Below, piece after piece: positions 41,553 through 50,911 of a DNA stretch of 64,000 nt (within the stretch, counting starts at the first letter, position 1; each line of letters starts with the position of its first letter). The translations under genes were made by a program, and so were the position numbers. The notes beneath the pieces were generated by a model. It was not told where the DNA came from. It did no database searches and was given only the letters and a program-made list of their open reading frames with translations. Source of the DNA: Vibrio renipiscarius (GTDB taxonomy: Bacteria; Pseudomonadota; Gammaproteobacteria; Enterobacterales; Vibrionaceae); the NCBI RefSeq assembly GCF_000827885.1, contig NZ_JTKH01000003.1:186001-250000 (forward strand), read 5' to 3'.

Positions 41553-42695
41553 TTAGTTAACACGGTATTTCGCGATGATCTCTTCATCAAGCTCAATGCC
41601 CAATCCTGGGGTGTTTGGCACCGCGACGTAACCATCTTCAAATGCGATTTGGTTTTTCACTAGTGACGTAAACAGTGGGCTGGTGCTTTGAGAGTACTCA
41701 ATCAGGTCGCCGTGTTCACGAGACGCAAGGAAGTGTACCGTTGCCGCAATCAGAATACCGGTTGAGAAACCGTGTGGTACTAGCTTCATACCCGCCATGT
41801 GCGCCATGTCGTAGATCTTCACCATTTCAGTGATACCACCACAACGTGTTACGTCTGGTTGTACAAAGTCAGCGCCTGATTTTTCAATGAAGTTAGCGAA
41901 CTCGTAACGCGTTGTCAGTGTTTCACCACCTGCCAACTTTTGTGACGTTGATTGAGAGATCTTGCGGTAACCAGCAAGCACGTCATCGGTAATCGGCTCT
42001 TCAATCCATAGCAGGTTGAATTGCTCTAGCTTCTTAGCCATTTCAATCGTGTGGCCAGCGGTGCGCCATGCGCTTGCTAAGTCGATTGCGATTTCAACGT
42101 CTTTATTGATGCCACGAGCAGTTTCACATACGGTCTTAATGATCTCGTAGTCAGTCTCTGCATTTTTACCTAGAGGACCGCCACCAAACTTCAGTGAAGT
42201 AAAGCCTTGAGCCAATAGCTCAGTGGTACGAGCAATGTTTTCTTCTTTGATTGCGGTTGGGATAAACGTACCGTATGCACGGATTTTCTCACGGAATTTA
42301 CCGCCAAGAAGCTGCCATACTGGCACTTTGTAGAATTGACCCGCGATGTCCCACAGTGCCATGTCAATCGCTGAGATAGCGTGAATCATGGTTGAACGAC
42401 GACCTGCATAGTGAGTGCCGTTGTACATTTTTGTGTAAAGACGTTCGATCTCTAGTGGGTTTTCACCGATAAGAAGACGCTCAAGACCTTGAGAAGAACC
42501 GTGGCTTTGAGTCGCTTTAATGCACGCTTCAATCATCATTGGTGAGCTATCCGATTCACCCACACCCGTAATGCCTGCGTTAGTATGAACGCGAATAAGA
42601 ACACCGTCCTCACCCCATTCACACGCTTCATCAACCGCAGGAACACGCAGGTGGATAACTTCTACTTCAGTGATTTTCAATTCGTTAAATAGCAT
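41553..42695 (-). CDS. enolase-superfamily (mandelate racemase-type) dehydratase
   Basis: 380 residues: N-terminal capping domain (about 1-130) and beta-barrel domain. Metal ligands are D in VEIAIDLAS (about 205), E in WIEEPI (about 234) and E in GGETLTT (about 260); the catalytic His-Asp pair fits QPDVTRCGG (about 281) and PHGFSTG (about 311). Members remove water from sugar acids. Substrate is not obvious; the operon context (UxaA-family subunits) suggests a hexonate or aldarate. Last gene of the operon. Confidence 0.88.
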   Translation of the reverse strand: MLFNELKITEVEVIHLRVPAVDEACEWGEDGVLIRVHTNAGITGVGESDSSPMMIEACIKATQSHGSSQGLERLLIGENPLEIERLYTKMYNGTHYAGRRSTMIHAISAIDMALWDIAGQFYKVPVWQLLGGKFREKIRAYGTFIPTAIKEENIARTTELLAQGFTSLKFGGGPLGKNAETDYEIIKTVCETARGINKDVEIAIDLASAWRTAGHTIEMAKKLEQFNLLWIEEPITDDVLAGYRKISQSTSQKLAGGETLTTRYEFANFIEKSGADFVQPDVTRCGGITEMVKIYDMAHMAGMKLVPHGFSTGILIAATVHFLASREHGDLIEYSQSTSPLFTSLVKNQIAFEDGYVAVPNTPGLGIELDEEIIAKYRVN

Positions 42696-42809
42696 TTTCT
42701 TTCTCTAATATTGGTAAAGTTCTTTCCTGCTGGATAAATCGTGGAGCTATTTAGCAAGCAGGAAAGAGACTGTCAGTGCCGAGACTGACAGTAAATTTGT
42801 AGGAATAAA

Positions 42810-43781
42810 TTACGCCGCTGCTTTTTCGTCAACAACCGGTTCCATAACCGCTTTCTTCGTAAAGCGGTCGCCAACGGTGTAGATACATAGCGCGATAACT
42901 ACCGTCACAACACCCGCCAGCTTTTGCATTGTCATCAACTCACCTAATAGGAAGTAAGCCACGATCATTGCGAATAGCGGTAAAACGTTCAGTGCCATTG
43001 TCGTGATAACCGCATCTTGAGTTTTCAGTGTTGCCACTTCCCATAAAGCGTATGCGATACCTGAACATAGCAAGCCAAGCGCTAGGATACTGCCGATGTG
43101 TTTACCGTTTTCAACCAGTACTGCCGCTGAAGTGAAATCAGCACCCGTCACTAGACCAACAATAAGCAGTGCACCTGTCGCAGCTGCGAATTGGTAGAAA
43201 CAGCTTGAGAACGTGTCGTAACGAGAGTTCAGATCAGAACCAAACTTACCCAGGATGTAGTTATAAGTCACAAAGCCTAGTACGCCGAACAATGCAAACA
43301 AGTGACCTAGGTTTAGACCTTGGATTTTGTTCGATGGATCGTAAGCGATAACGCCCGCGCCAATTAGAGAAAGCACAACCGCAAACACTTTAGGTGCTGT
43401 TGGCTTAATTTTATCGATCACAAATACCGCAAGCATGGTAAGGAATGGAGCCATACCATTGATAACGCCGATCTCACCCGATGACGTGTATTCGTACGCT
43501 AGGATAGTGAAATAGAAGAAGACCGCTTGAGCAGAAACACCTGCCGCCGCCAACAAAAAGCCATCTTTTTTGTTTTGAATTTTCTTTAGAGTATGCTTTT
43601 TAGAAAACATGAATAGAACAACAAAACCTAGCGTTGCAATCGCGTAACGCGCAATCGCCAGTACAACAGGATCTAGCTTACCAGCCAGTACACCACCCAG
43701 TGGGAACGACGCACCCCAAAGGGCTGCACAGACAAGGGCAATAGTTAAACCAAGTGATTTATTTGGTGCAGGTTTACTCAT
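42810..43781 (-). CDS. EamA-type (DMT) transporter of the sugar-acid operon
   Basis: 323 residues from the ATG at 43781, ten predicted helices in two EamA repeats (ALWGASFPLGGVLAGKLDPV at about 20-40; YEYTSSGEIGVINGMAPFLT; second repeat from about 165; final segment PLFAMIVAYFLLGELM). Longer upstream starts are possible (ATG at 43796), but lie over a hairpin. Likely imports or exports the sugar acid or a product. Confidence 0.82.
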   Translation of the reverse strand: MSKPAPNKSLGLTIALVCAALWGASFPLGGVLAGKLDPVVLAIARYAIATLGFVVLFMFSKKHTLKKIQNKKDGFLLAAAGVSAQAVFFYFTILAYEYTSSGEIGVINGMAPFLTMLAVFVIDKIKPTAPKVFAVVLSLIGAGVIAYDPSNKIQGLNLGHLFALFGVLGFVTYNYILGKFGSDLNSRYDTFSSCFYQFAAATGALLIVGLVTGADFTSAAVLVENGKHIGSILALGLLCSGIAYALWEVATLKTQDAVITTMALNVLPLFAMIVAYFLLGELMTMQKLAGVVTVVIALCIYTVGDRFTKKAVMEPVVDEKAAA

Positions 43782-43798
43782 TTTTTTTATTCTCATAT

Positions 43799-43821
43799 AA
43801 AGGCGTTGCAATAACGCCTTT
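43799..43821 (-). promoter_or_regulatory. intercistronic hairpin
   Basis: AAAGGCGTT-GCAAT-AACGCCTTT: a 9-base perfect stem in the operon between the UxaA large subunit and the transporter. No T run follows, so a processing or attenuation site is more likely than a full stop. Confidence 0.7.
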
Positions 43822-43895
43822 GGGATATTCCCAAGTAACGCAAAGACGTAGGATTCAGTATTTACTTGGGCATACAATTACATTGTGGGTAAATA

Positions 43896-45068
43896 TTATT
43901 GTGGGCAAATACCGATAACGTGTTCTAAGCGTTGATCTTTTTGGTACAGAGAAGCATAAGCAAAGCCAACACCTTCTAGGTTGGTCGGCTCACCGTTTGC
44001 AACATCAAACACGCGCGCAATGATCTGGTTAGAAACATTATCGATCGTGTCTGTTGCATCCATGATTCCACAAGCGTTGATATCCATATCAGCCGTAATA
44101 AGAGAGCTGTTGCCAGACACTCGAATTACCGGAACGATTGAGTTGTTAAAGCCCGCAGCGCCCGCTGTCCATAGGATCAGTTGGCAGCCAAGTGACGCAA
44201 AGTGCATCGCTGCGCCACCACATAGCATGGTGGTTTCCGTTAGGTAGAAACCTGGTGTGGTTGGTTTCTCACGGTGAACGTGGCTAATGCGCAGACAGTC
44301 TTGGATTGGACGAGTGCCTGTTTTGTGCATTGCACCTTGAGATTTTTCATCGATGGTTGTTAAGCCGCCCACACTGTTACCGATAGACATGGTTTCTGTG
44401 CCTTCGATTACGTGCCAGCGCTTCAAATCTTCCGCGATAAGACGCTCAATTTTCTCACCGACTTCCGGCGTAACTGAGCGCTCTTTCAGGATATCTTCAC
44501 AACCCAGTAGCTCAAGCAGTTCGCCCGCCATTGTCGTCGCGCCCATATCAACCAGTTTGTCTGACGCTGCGCCGACTGAAGGGTTAGAAGCAAGACCGCT
44601 CGAAGTATCAGAACCGCCACATTTGATGCCGATACGCAATGCAGAAACCGGAGCGTCAACACGCTCAACGCTATCTGCGTATGCTTTTAGCTCTTTTGCT
44701 AGCTCAACACCATCTTTAATTGTTTCGATGGTACCTTTGTTTTTGATCACAGTCAGAGCGTGAACAGGTAAACCTTCTTTGCGTACTGGTTCAGCAATCA
44801 TTTGTGGGTCAATTGAGCCACAACCCATTGCGATAACAAGAACACCCGCAATGTTCGGGTTGGTTGCAGTGTGGATGATGGTATCGATCATCTCTTCATT
44901 GCCGCCGTACATACAGGTGTAGTGGTTAGTCACAACAACTGAATCATCAATTTCTTTGCTGATATTGCGTGCAATACCTTCGCAGCATTCATCAATCGCA
45001 ATAATTAGTACACTGTTGCGCACACCAAATGTACCGTTTGGACGAGGGTAACCTTTAAATGTCGTCAT
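43896..45068 (-). CDS. UxaA-family large subunit (altronate dehydratase-like)
   Basis: 390 residues covering the UxaA C-terminal catalytic domain, e.g. GYPRPNGTFGVRNSVLIIA (N-terminus), HYTCMYGG, ALRIGIKCGGSDTSSGLASNPSVG (about 143-166) and TPGFYLTETTMLCGGAAMHFASLGCQLILWTAG. Iron-binding cysteines are conserved-looking. In E. coli UxaA the SAF and large domains are one chain; here they are split. Split pairs also occur in SuyAB (sulfolactate sulfo-lyase), so this alternative remains. Its start overlaps the stop of the small subunit. Confidence 0.85.
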   Translation of the reverse strand: MTTFKGYPRPNGTFGVRNSVLIIAIDECCEGIARNISKEIDDSVVVTNHYTCMYGGNEEMIDTIIHTATNPNIAGVLVIAMGCGSIDPQMIAEPVRKEGLPVHALTVIKNKGTIETIKDGVELAKELKAYADSVERVDAPVSALRIGIKCGGSDTSSGLASNPSVGAASDKLVDMGATTMAGELLELLGCEDILKERSVTPEVGEKIERLIAEDLKRWHVIEGTETMSIGNSVGGLTTIDEKSQGAMHKTGTRPIQDCLRISHVHREKPTTPGFYLTETTMLCGGAAMHFASLGCQLILWTAGAAGFNNSIVPVIRVSGNSSLITADMDINACGIMDATDTIDNVSNQIIARVFDVANGEPTNLEGVGFAYASLYQKDQRLEHVIGICPQ

Positions 45069-45397
45069 TATTGCTCGATCCCCATTTGCTTGATGATTTC
45101 TTCAATGATTGATTCTGGAATGTCTAAACGCTCACTACGAACGTTTTGTACATGAACAAGTTGGCCTAATGGAATTTCAACAATCGACTTACCAATTGAA
45201 TGGCCACATTTCAAAATGTGCTCGCCGTGTGCAATGCCGCAAAGCGCGATCTTATTGCCGAAGGTGATTTTTTGCAGTGCATTCACTTCTGCGATCACTT
45301 CGTTTTCAGCCGAAATAATTTCTACTAGTTGATTTTTTTCCACGTCACCTAGTAGCGTCGCTACATTGTCTGTAGGAGAAAGTTTTATTGCTTTCAT
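45068..45397 (-). CDS. UxaA-family small (SAF-domain) subunit
   Basis: 109 residues forming one SAF domain: AIKLSPTDNVATLLGDVEKN, then KIALCGIAHGEHILKCGHSIGKS with a Cys-Gly-His (about 76-78), close to the usual KVALxxIxxGexVxKYG pattern. It is the first gene of the operon and overlaps the large subunit by one base (TAATG type). Acts with the large subunit. Confidence 0.85.
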   Translation of the reverse strand: MKAIKLSPTDNVATLLGDVEKNQLVEIISAENEVIAEVNALQKITFGNKIALCGIAHGEHILKCGHSIGKSIVEIPLGQLVHVQNVRSERLDIPESIIEEIIKQMGIEQ

Positions 45398-45436
45398 TGT
45401 TCGATTCTCTGTTTAGCGATTAACAGTTAACTGTCT

Positions 45437-45449
45437 ATTGTTCGACAAT
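45437..45449. promoter_or_regulatory. predicted FadR/GntR-type operator
   Basis: ATTGTTCGACAAT is a dyad that fits the FadR-subfamily consensus TNGTNNNACNA, 40 bases upstream of the first gene of the sugar-acid operon. Regulators of hexuronate/hexonate operons are often of this family. No such gene is in this window. Confidence 0.6.
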
Positions 45450-45479
45450 CGGCAGTATACAGATCTATCTTTGACAAAA

Positions 45480-45495
45480 TATGATGCACATCACA
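45480..45495. promoter_or_regulatory. predicted CRP-cAMP site
   Basis: TATGATGCACATCACA (minus strand TGTGATGTGCATCATA) matches TGTGA-N6-TCACA with one mismatch, 83 bases upstream of the operon start. It fits catabolite control of sugar-acid use. Confidence 0.65.
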
Positions 45496-45499
45496 AGTT

Positions 45500-46049
45500 T
45501 CAATATATTTTGCAATATATTGATATTTGCACTAACAACCATTCATAACAATGAAGCGAAAAAAGCAGAAAGAACAATCGCAAGACATTGAATTTAATAA
45601 AAATAAAGCACTACAAGATCAGTTAACTCTGGAGAGAGTGCGCATTGAAATCACCCGATAAAAAATTCATTTTTTATCGCAAAACCGTTCGGATGACGGA
45701 AAATTCATTGTCGTGTGAAGATTTATAGGCGTTGTCGCATTGAGGTATCGCGATTAAATCGCAAGCGGCGGTTGAGCCGATGAATGGGTAACCGCGGTGA
45801 TTATTTAGCGGTTGTCGCGTGTATTTTCGGTCTTATGTGTATGAAAATTGCGACTTGTTAACAAGGATTTTTCAGATAAATATTAGCAACTTATCACGCA
45901 GACTAAATTTTTGAACCTATACTCTAAGAAGAGACATTAACAAGATAGAATGCCTGAATACTCGACATCACAATACTAGGTATAAGCAGAACCCAGCAAA
46001 AGAGCGAGGATTGGAAACGCAAAATGGATTTGCTTAACAGGGATAGGAA
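45500..46049. other. intergenic region, no gene seen
   Basis: About 550 A/T-rich bases between divergent transcripts. It should hold the promoter of the GGDEF gene. No RNA gene or riboswitch could be supported. Confidence 0.4.
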
Positions 46050-46970
46050 ATGACAACTCATAGTCAGTATCGAAATGAGGAATATGCAGCGATCATCGCT
46101 GCGCTGCCTGATTTGGTTTTTATTTTGACTGAATCTGGCCTGTATGCCGATATTTTAGGTGGTAACAGTTCGGAGATGTATCACAATGGCTTGTCACTCG
46201 TCGGTAAAAATTTACACGATGTTTTATCACCAGAACATGCCAACTGGTTTTTAGGGAAAATACACGAAACGCTCGACCAAAATAAACTGATGTGTTTTGA
46301 ATATTCGCTTGCTGGCACTGATGTAGCTTGCTTAGACGTTCATTCAGGCCCTCCAGGAACCTTGCGATTTGAAGGCCGAGTTAACCCACTAAGATCACGC
46401 TATAACGGTGAAAGAGCCGTTGTTTGGGTCGCGCGTAACATCACTTTTCGCCATGAACTGGCACAACAACTCACCTATTACGCTGAAATGGATTATCTCA
46501 CCGGTGTCTATAATCGTCGAAAGCTCTACGAACATTTTTCTGACGCGTTAACGCATTTTCAGCAGTCTCAACAGCACTACTGCTTCTTACTCATCGACAT
46601 CGACGAATTTAAGAAAATTAATGACATCTACGGCCACCAGACGGGAGATGATGCGATACGTCAAGCGACCAAAACATGCCAATCGATGCTGGGAAATAAC
46701 GATATTATCGGGCGCCTGGGCGGGGATGAATTAGGGATCATTCATCAGTGTAGCGAAGCGCTCTCTTGCACTGAATTAGCACGTAAGCTCAATGAGGCTG
46801 TGGCCACGCTTTACATTAATGAGAGTGTACCCGAGTACCCGCTCTCGTTAAGTATTGGCATTACCCATTTTGAAAAACACGATGACGACATAGAGGCCAT
46901 CTATCAACGAGCCGATCTCGCACTCTATGAATCAAAAAACAATGGCAAGAACCAATACTCGTTCAAGTAG
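46050..46970 (+). CDS. PAS-GGDEF diguanylate cyclase
   Basis: 306 residues: PAS-type domain (about 11-135), a linker and a GGDEF domain (about 140-306). The catalytic motif is GGDEL (224-228) with F changed to L, still compatible with activity; metal-binding D183 (LIDIDEF) is present. The inhibitory I-site RxxD is GNND here, so feedback control by c-di-GMP is probably lost. No membrane segment, so a cytoplasmic enzyme. GGATAGGAA before the ATG supports the start. Ends at a terminator. Confidence 0.88.
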   Translation: MTTHSQYRNEEYAAIIAALPDLVFILTESGLYADILGGNSSEMYHNGLSLVGKNLHDVLSPEHANWFLGKIHETLDQNKLMCFEYSLAGTDVACLDVHSGPPGTLRFEGRVNPLRSRYNGERAVVWVARNITFRHELAQQLTYYAEMDYLTGVYNRRKLYEHFSDALTHFQQSQQHYCFLLIDIDEFKKINDIYGHQTGDDAIRQATKTCQSMLGNNDIIGRLGGDELGIIHQCSEALSCTELARKLNEAVATLYINESVPEYPLSLSIGITHFEKHDDDIEAIYQRADLALYESKNNGKNQYSFK

Positions 46971-47050
46971 CTACCCTCACCTTTTTTGCGCATTCATGCG
47001 TTTACAAGCAGATATTTCGTACCGCTTGAACGCGTAAAAAGCGCATAAAA

Positions 47051-47083
47051 AAAGACAGCCCGCAGATTATGCGGGCTGTCTTT
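47051..47083. terminator. bidirectional terminator
   Basis: AAAGACAGCCCGC-AGATTAT-GCGGGCTGTCTTT, a perfect 13-base stem between two convergent transcripts. Confidence 0.95.
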
Positions 47084-47097
47084 ATATACACGTTATA

Positions 47098-47304
47098 TTA
47101 ATTCTTAACGGAATTGATGAAACGTTCGGCGCTAGCAAAGAGAATGTCACACTGCTTTTGTTGTTTGCTGTGCTCAGCAGTGCCTACCGTTAGCGACTCA
47201 AGGATTTCCTTCGCTTTGTTGTATTCGCCAACCATATTTGCGAATCGCTCTTCGAAATCATTTTTGCGCATTTTTTTAACGTTCTTTCTTACCGGTTTTT
47301 TCAT
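47098..47304 (-). CDS. small conserved-looking hypothetical protein
   Basis: 68 residues with a strongly basic N-terminus (MKKPVRKNVKKMRKN) followed by an amphipathic helical part and one cysteine. AGAGGAAG lies just before the ATG. It starts 15 bases after the stop of the 45-residue gene at 47320, so the two are probably co-transcribed. Function unknown; the basic segment suggests nucleic-acid or membrane binding. Confidence 0.7.
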   Translation of the reverse strand: MKKPVRKNVKKMRKNDFEERFANMVGEYNKAKEILESLTVGTAEHSKQQKQCDILFASAERFINSVKN

Positions 47305-47319
47305 AACTTCCTCTTACCA

Positions 47320-47457
47320 TCAAAGATCTAATCGTTCTTTCCGTTCTTTTTCCAACAGAATATCTTCGATTCTTCGCCTTACTTGATGGATATTATTTGA
47401 CTTGTCATCTTTCGCTTCACTCTTATCTTTTTTCGGCTTATCGGTAGGGTTTTTCAT
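47320..47457 (-). CDS. small basic hypothetical protein
   Basis: 45 residues starting MKNPTDKPKKDKSEAKDDKS and then a charged helix VRRRIEDILLEKERKERLDL. It was found by reading the minus strand between two other small frames; it is short enough to be missed by a length filter. Its start overlaps the end of the upstream fragment by two bases, and its stop lies 15 bases before the next gene, which suggests an operon. Function unknown. Confidence 0.55.
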   Translation of the reverse strand: MKNPTDKPKKDKSEAKDDKSNNIHQVRRRIEDILLEKERKERLDL

Positions 47458-47459
47458 TT

Positions 47460-47597
47460 TCAAAGTTTTACTTCCATTTCTGTTTCAATATGAGAACCCT
47501 CAGCCTTAAACCAATGTGGTACACACCATGATGGCAAATAAATAATTTGCTTAAACACTGGCATCCACGGTGGATAAGAGATGACGCTCCAATACAT
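47460..47597 (-). CDS. possible small CDS or 3' fragment of a larger gene
   Basis: The frame is open from about 47657 to the stop at 47460. The internal ATG at 47597 would give 45 residues (MYWSVISYPPWMPVFKQIIY...), aromatic and hydrophobic, ending IETEMEVKL. The upstream frame is closed by a TAG, and frame 47644-47826 ends nearby, so a frameshifted gene is possible. No family recognised. Confidence 0.35.
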   Translation of the reverse strand: MYWSVISYPPWMPVFKQIIYLPSWCVPHWFKAEGSHIETEMEVKL

Positions 47598-47659
47598 CGC
47601 TCGTGAGTCAATGCATTGTTTTAGATAAAGTTTACTTTCCGGTTCATCGAAGATGATTT

Positions 47660-48530
47660 TTCGTACTAGCGGCTACAATCGTTAACACGTTGTCACACTG
47701 AAAAAAACCATCTCGACTATCGATTAAGCGAGAGTAACATCTGACGCGACGAGCTTTCACCGCCCTGACCTTCTGCCAACATTTAAGACTGTCTGTAGCA
47801 ATAATATTGAAATAGACAAAAAACAACGGCTCGACTCTTTACTGGAGTACAGCCACAATTTTTGTTTCGTAACCATTTAGCGGAGTCTATTGCCTTACTT
47901 GGCGAACACCTCGATAACATGGAAATCTAAGATAGAAACGACTCGATCGGGAATGAAGAAAAATTATCTCAGGACAAACAGGGTGGATGACTTAGAGATC
48001 AAATGGAGACGTTATCAAACTCAACATTTCATCAATAATTAGGCTACGTTAGCTGTGGCCACTATACACCTGACCTACAGAATAGATAGCTATTTCTAAA
48101 CCTATTTACAATATATTTAAAAACAGACACTTAACCTTAATAATTTGGCGTGGAATCGACTTAACTCTCCGATTATTGACATATTATCGAGTGTTTAAAC
48201 GACGATCGGGAAAGAAGAAGCGCTCGTTGAGGACTGACCGCATGGCCAGTTTCGTCGCTTGGGAACGGTCATTATCGCTGTTTTTCAAGCAAGGTTTCGT
48301 TGATTTGTTCGGTGTTCTACTGAACCCTTTTCTTTCGCCTGGCGTGCGCGGGCCAGCCACCCTTTGTCTTGCCACCAAGTAACCAGAAAACCGCTTTTGC
48401 TTGCTTTAGGACGATGGCAATAACGCTCACTATGACGTCAAGATATGGCGCTATGCGGGATAACAACAGCGGTCAAACGTGCGATTGACGCTATCGATAT
48501 ATGTAAGAGGCAAGGAGCAAGGTTCAAAGC
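47660..48530. other. gene-poor region with a possible dispersed sequence
   Basis: About 870 bases without a gene I can support. The block 48176-48382 has open frames on both strands; its minus-strand translation (RQRVAGPRTPGERKGFSRTP) resembles repeated hypothetical proteins that I associate with Vibrio genomes, so it may be a dispersed repeat. This is memory, not a search result. Confidence 0.35.
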
Positions 48531-48887
48531 TCAAGATAACAAATTCACGCCAAAAAACTTCGCGACCACACTTATAATGGCAAAGCAAAGAATTGAGATT
48601 AAACAACTTATCAGCAAAGTTAACCAAAATGAGTATTTACTCAGTAGATATGGAAACAGCAGAAACATTGGCAACGTTGGAACGACAAACCAAAATGTAT
48701 AGTAGGCATGATTTGAAAGCTTTTCAGTGCCTTGCCCTTCGATATACATCCAGATCAAAGCCAAGATAGTCACCGTAGGCAGCGCAGCAACCATCGCGCC
48801 AAACTTGTCGCTTCTCTTCGCGACCTCAGAGATAAGCACGACGATTGCAGCCGTCAGTAGATATTTAGTCACAAGCCAAACCATCAT
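48531..48887 (-). CDS. DUF3147-like membrane protein
   Basis: 118 residues, four predicted membrane helices (about 5-23, 30-48, 62-83, 88-112), with the pattern KYLLTAAIVVLISEVAKRSDKFGAMVAALPTVTILAL-W typical for DUF3147. Function unknown. A possible RBS GGAGAGT lies upstream. Confidence 0.75.
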   Translation of the reverse strand: MMVWLVTKYLLTAAIVVLISEVAKRSDKFGAMVAALPTVTILALIWMYIEGQGTEKLSNHAYYTFWFVVPTLPMFLLFPYLLSKYSFWLTLLISCLISILCFAIISVVAKFFGVNLLS

Positions 48888-49101
48888 TACTCTCCTTGCC
48901 TGGCATCTAACGTTTCATACATTGTGCCTAGTCGCGTTAAGTTAGTCAGCAACGCCAACCAATCAAAACCATTGTGATATAAACACTGAAACCGAACAAT
49001 ACTAACGCAACGATGATCCGAGAATATTTCACATTATCCAGAGAGCCCCACTTTTGATAACTCGATGTGAGTAACGGCTGGGGTCACCATTGATGAGCTT
49101 G

Positions 49102-49608
49102 CTAAACCGCTAATTTTTCGGTGAGTTCTGCAAACGATTGGTCGACATTTTTGCCTGATGTGTCGATTTTAATAACCTCCGTTTTCCATGACTCATAGTG
49201 GCGGCTTTGTACTTGCTGCCAATTGGGAAGCGTCAGATTAACGACTTCACATTGCCGCGTGTTAACCCGCAGCTCATGTTCAGCGCGATCTGAGCAACTC
49301 ACTTCAATATTAACGAACCGAGCGCCAACACTTTCCGCGACGTCTTGCCACTCGTTACGCGTTAACTCAATAGGATTACAAGAGTCCGAAATACAACTAA
49401 TCCCAAGCGCCAGATTGTCTCGGATAATACGGTAACTTAAACGATAGCCCTCACCTTCAACCTTGAAACGGCAAAGGTCTCTCAGCCCTTGCTCTACCGT
49501 ATCAATACGAACATACATCGCGCCCGTTTTGGTCGCTAACAATTTCGCCAGTGTCGATTTACCTGAAGCGGGAAGCCCCGAAAATATGTACAAAATAGGT
49601 TGATTCAA
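49102..49608 (-). CDS. P-loop kinase (AAA/zeta-toxin-like)
   Basis: 168 residues. The Walker A motif is FSGLPASGKSTLAK at about residues 9-22, followed by a YVRIDTVEQ stretch (Asp near 36). The pattern suits small phosphotransferases such as zeta toxin or nucleoside kinases. No antitoxin gene is adjacent, so a housekeeping or resistance role is equally likely. Substrate unknown. Confidence 0.75.
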   Translation of the reverse strand: MNQPILYIFSGLPASGKSTLAKLLATKTGAMYVRIDTVEQGLRDLCRFKVEGEGYRLSYRIIRDNLALGISCISDSCNPIELTRNEWQDVAESVGARFVNIEVSCSDRAEHELRVNTRQCEVVNLTLPNWQQVQSRHYESWKTEVIKIDTSGKNVDQSFAELTEKLAV

Positions 49609-49821
49609 TAGACCTCCAAACGGTTCCTGTATGGCTCAGAGCAGTGCCCGTCATACCACGTGTTTTTTATACGTGACTTCAACTTATTGATCAATAAGCG
49701 CACATTGCCATATTGAGAACACACCGCTCACTGATGCATTGGTTTAGACAAAACGATACAAATAACAGTGCAAACCGCTCGGGCGAGAAAGACGTGATTC
49801 TTCACCTTTCTTGAGTCTGTT

Positions 49822-50709
49822 CTACGCCATAAGATCCCACTTCGTCACGGCCGCTAAGTACTTATCAATATCGTGGTCTTCAACCAAATCGATGCCCTCT
49901 TCCAATAAAGCGGAAACCGCGCCATCGACATAATCAACAAACTTAAACCATAACCCGACTTCTTGATGAATTTGCTGCTCCGATGAAATGTACAAATAAC
50001 GGCCAATGTGGCTATACCCCATCATACGAGCGGGGGCTCGGGTGACAATGTCATTATTGTTATGAAAACGAAAGTAGCGCGATTTACATTCGGCATTAAA
50101 GAGACGAGCGGTATCTCGAGTCACGGCGCGCGGCTGGCCAAAAGTGTAAACGCTCGTGAAGGGTTTATCTTCGTGTAACAATTTGGCCGCGGCAATGGTC
50201 GCCATAGCCCCGCCTAAACTGTGGCCAGTGATAAATAGCGGTCGAGGCTTTTGCTGCTGTAGTTGGCGAAATCGCGCATTAAGCGGTCGCCAAACATCCT
50301 CTAGCGATTGCCAAAAACCACGATGAAACGCACCAAACAAATCGTTAGTTGCAAAGGCGTTAAGGTTATCAAGCCAATCGGCTAATTCATCTGTCCCACG
50401 AAAAGTAATGCATAAGTAATCTTGGTGTTCGATTACGGCCGCTTGTGCGCTATTACAACTCACACCAAGCACACTGACAAAGCGTTTGTCGTCTTCCAAC
50501 AAATTAGCCAGTATGCGCTCTTCATCGGGTTTCGGGTTAGGCGTGGAATCGCTGAGGTAGACTTCTTTTGATAATCGCGCCATCCAATAGGCATTCCCGG
50601 CATGTAAACCCGTGGTGTATGGTGCGACGGCTTTATTGCTGACGATGTGGTGCTGTTCGTGTGAACGCTTCGTTGAGGGTTCCGATGATTTAGTCTCAAA
50701 CGTAGGCAT
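49822..50709 (-). CDS. class 3 lipase-family protein
   Basis: 295 residues, no signal peptide seen. The nucleophile elbow is ITGHSLGGAMA (about residues 156-166), the oxyanion region FRGTDELADWLDNL (about 97-110), with catalytic Asp in FGQPRAVTRD-NND (about 219) and a later His. Typical of fungal-type lipase_3 domains in Vibrio. Substrate unknown. Confidence 0.85.
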   Translation of the reverse strand: MPTFETKSSEPSTKRSHEQHHIVSNKAVAPYTTGLHAGNAYWMARLSKEVYLSDSTPNPKPDEERILANLLEDDKRFVSVLGVSCNSAQAAVIEHQDYLCITFRGTDELADWLDNLNAFATNDLFGAFHRGFWQSLEDVWRPLNARFRQLQQQKPRPLFITGHSLGGAMATIAAAKLLHEDKPFTSVYTFGQPRAVTRDTARLFNAECKSRYFRFHNNNDIVTRAPARMMGYSHIGRYLYISSEQQIHQEVGLWFKFVDYVDGAVSALLEEGIDLVEDHDIDKYLAAVTKWDLMA

Positions 50710-50911
50710 GTTGCTTCCCTATTTATTTACCTTGTGGGTTTTATAGTGGGCAAAAGCGCATTTGAGGAGAATAGTAAGACGAGGTTTTACCGATTTTCGT
50801 TGGCCGTTATGAGAGGCACTATTTTGATTGCCATGCTTTCGTTACGTCTTTTCACATTGCGGACGACATCGATTTCAAAGTTCATACGGGGCGCTAGGCT
50901 CAAAAAGAACA

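Noticed and set aside
49102-49608. P-loop protein as zeta toxin of a toxin-antitoxin pair
   Set aside because: No antitoxin gene next to it; a general kinase is as likely.
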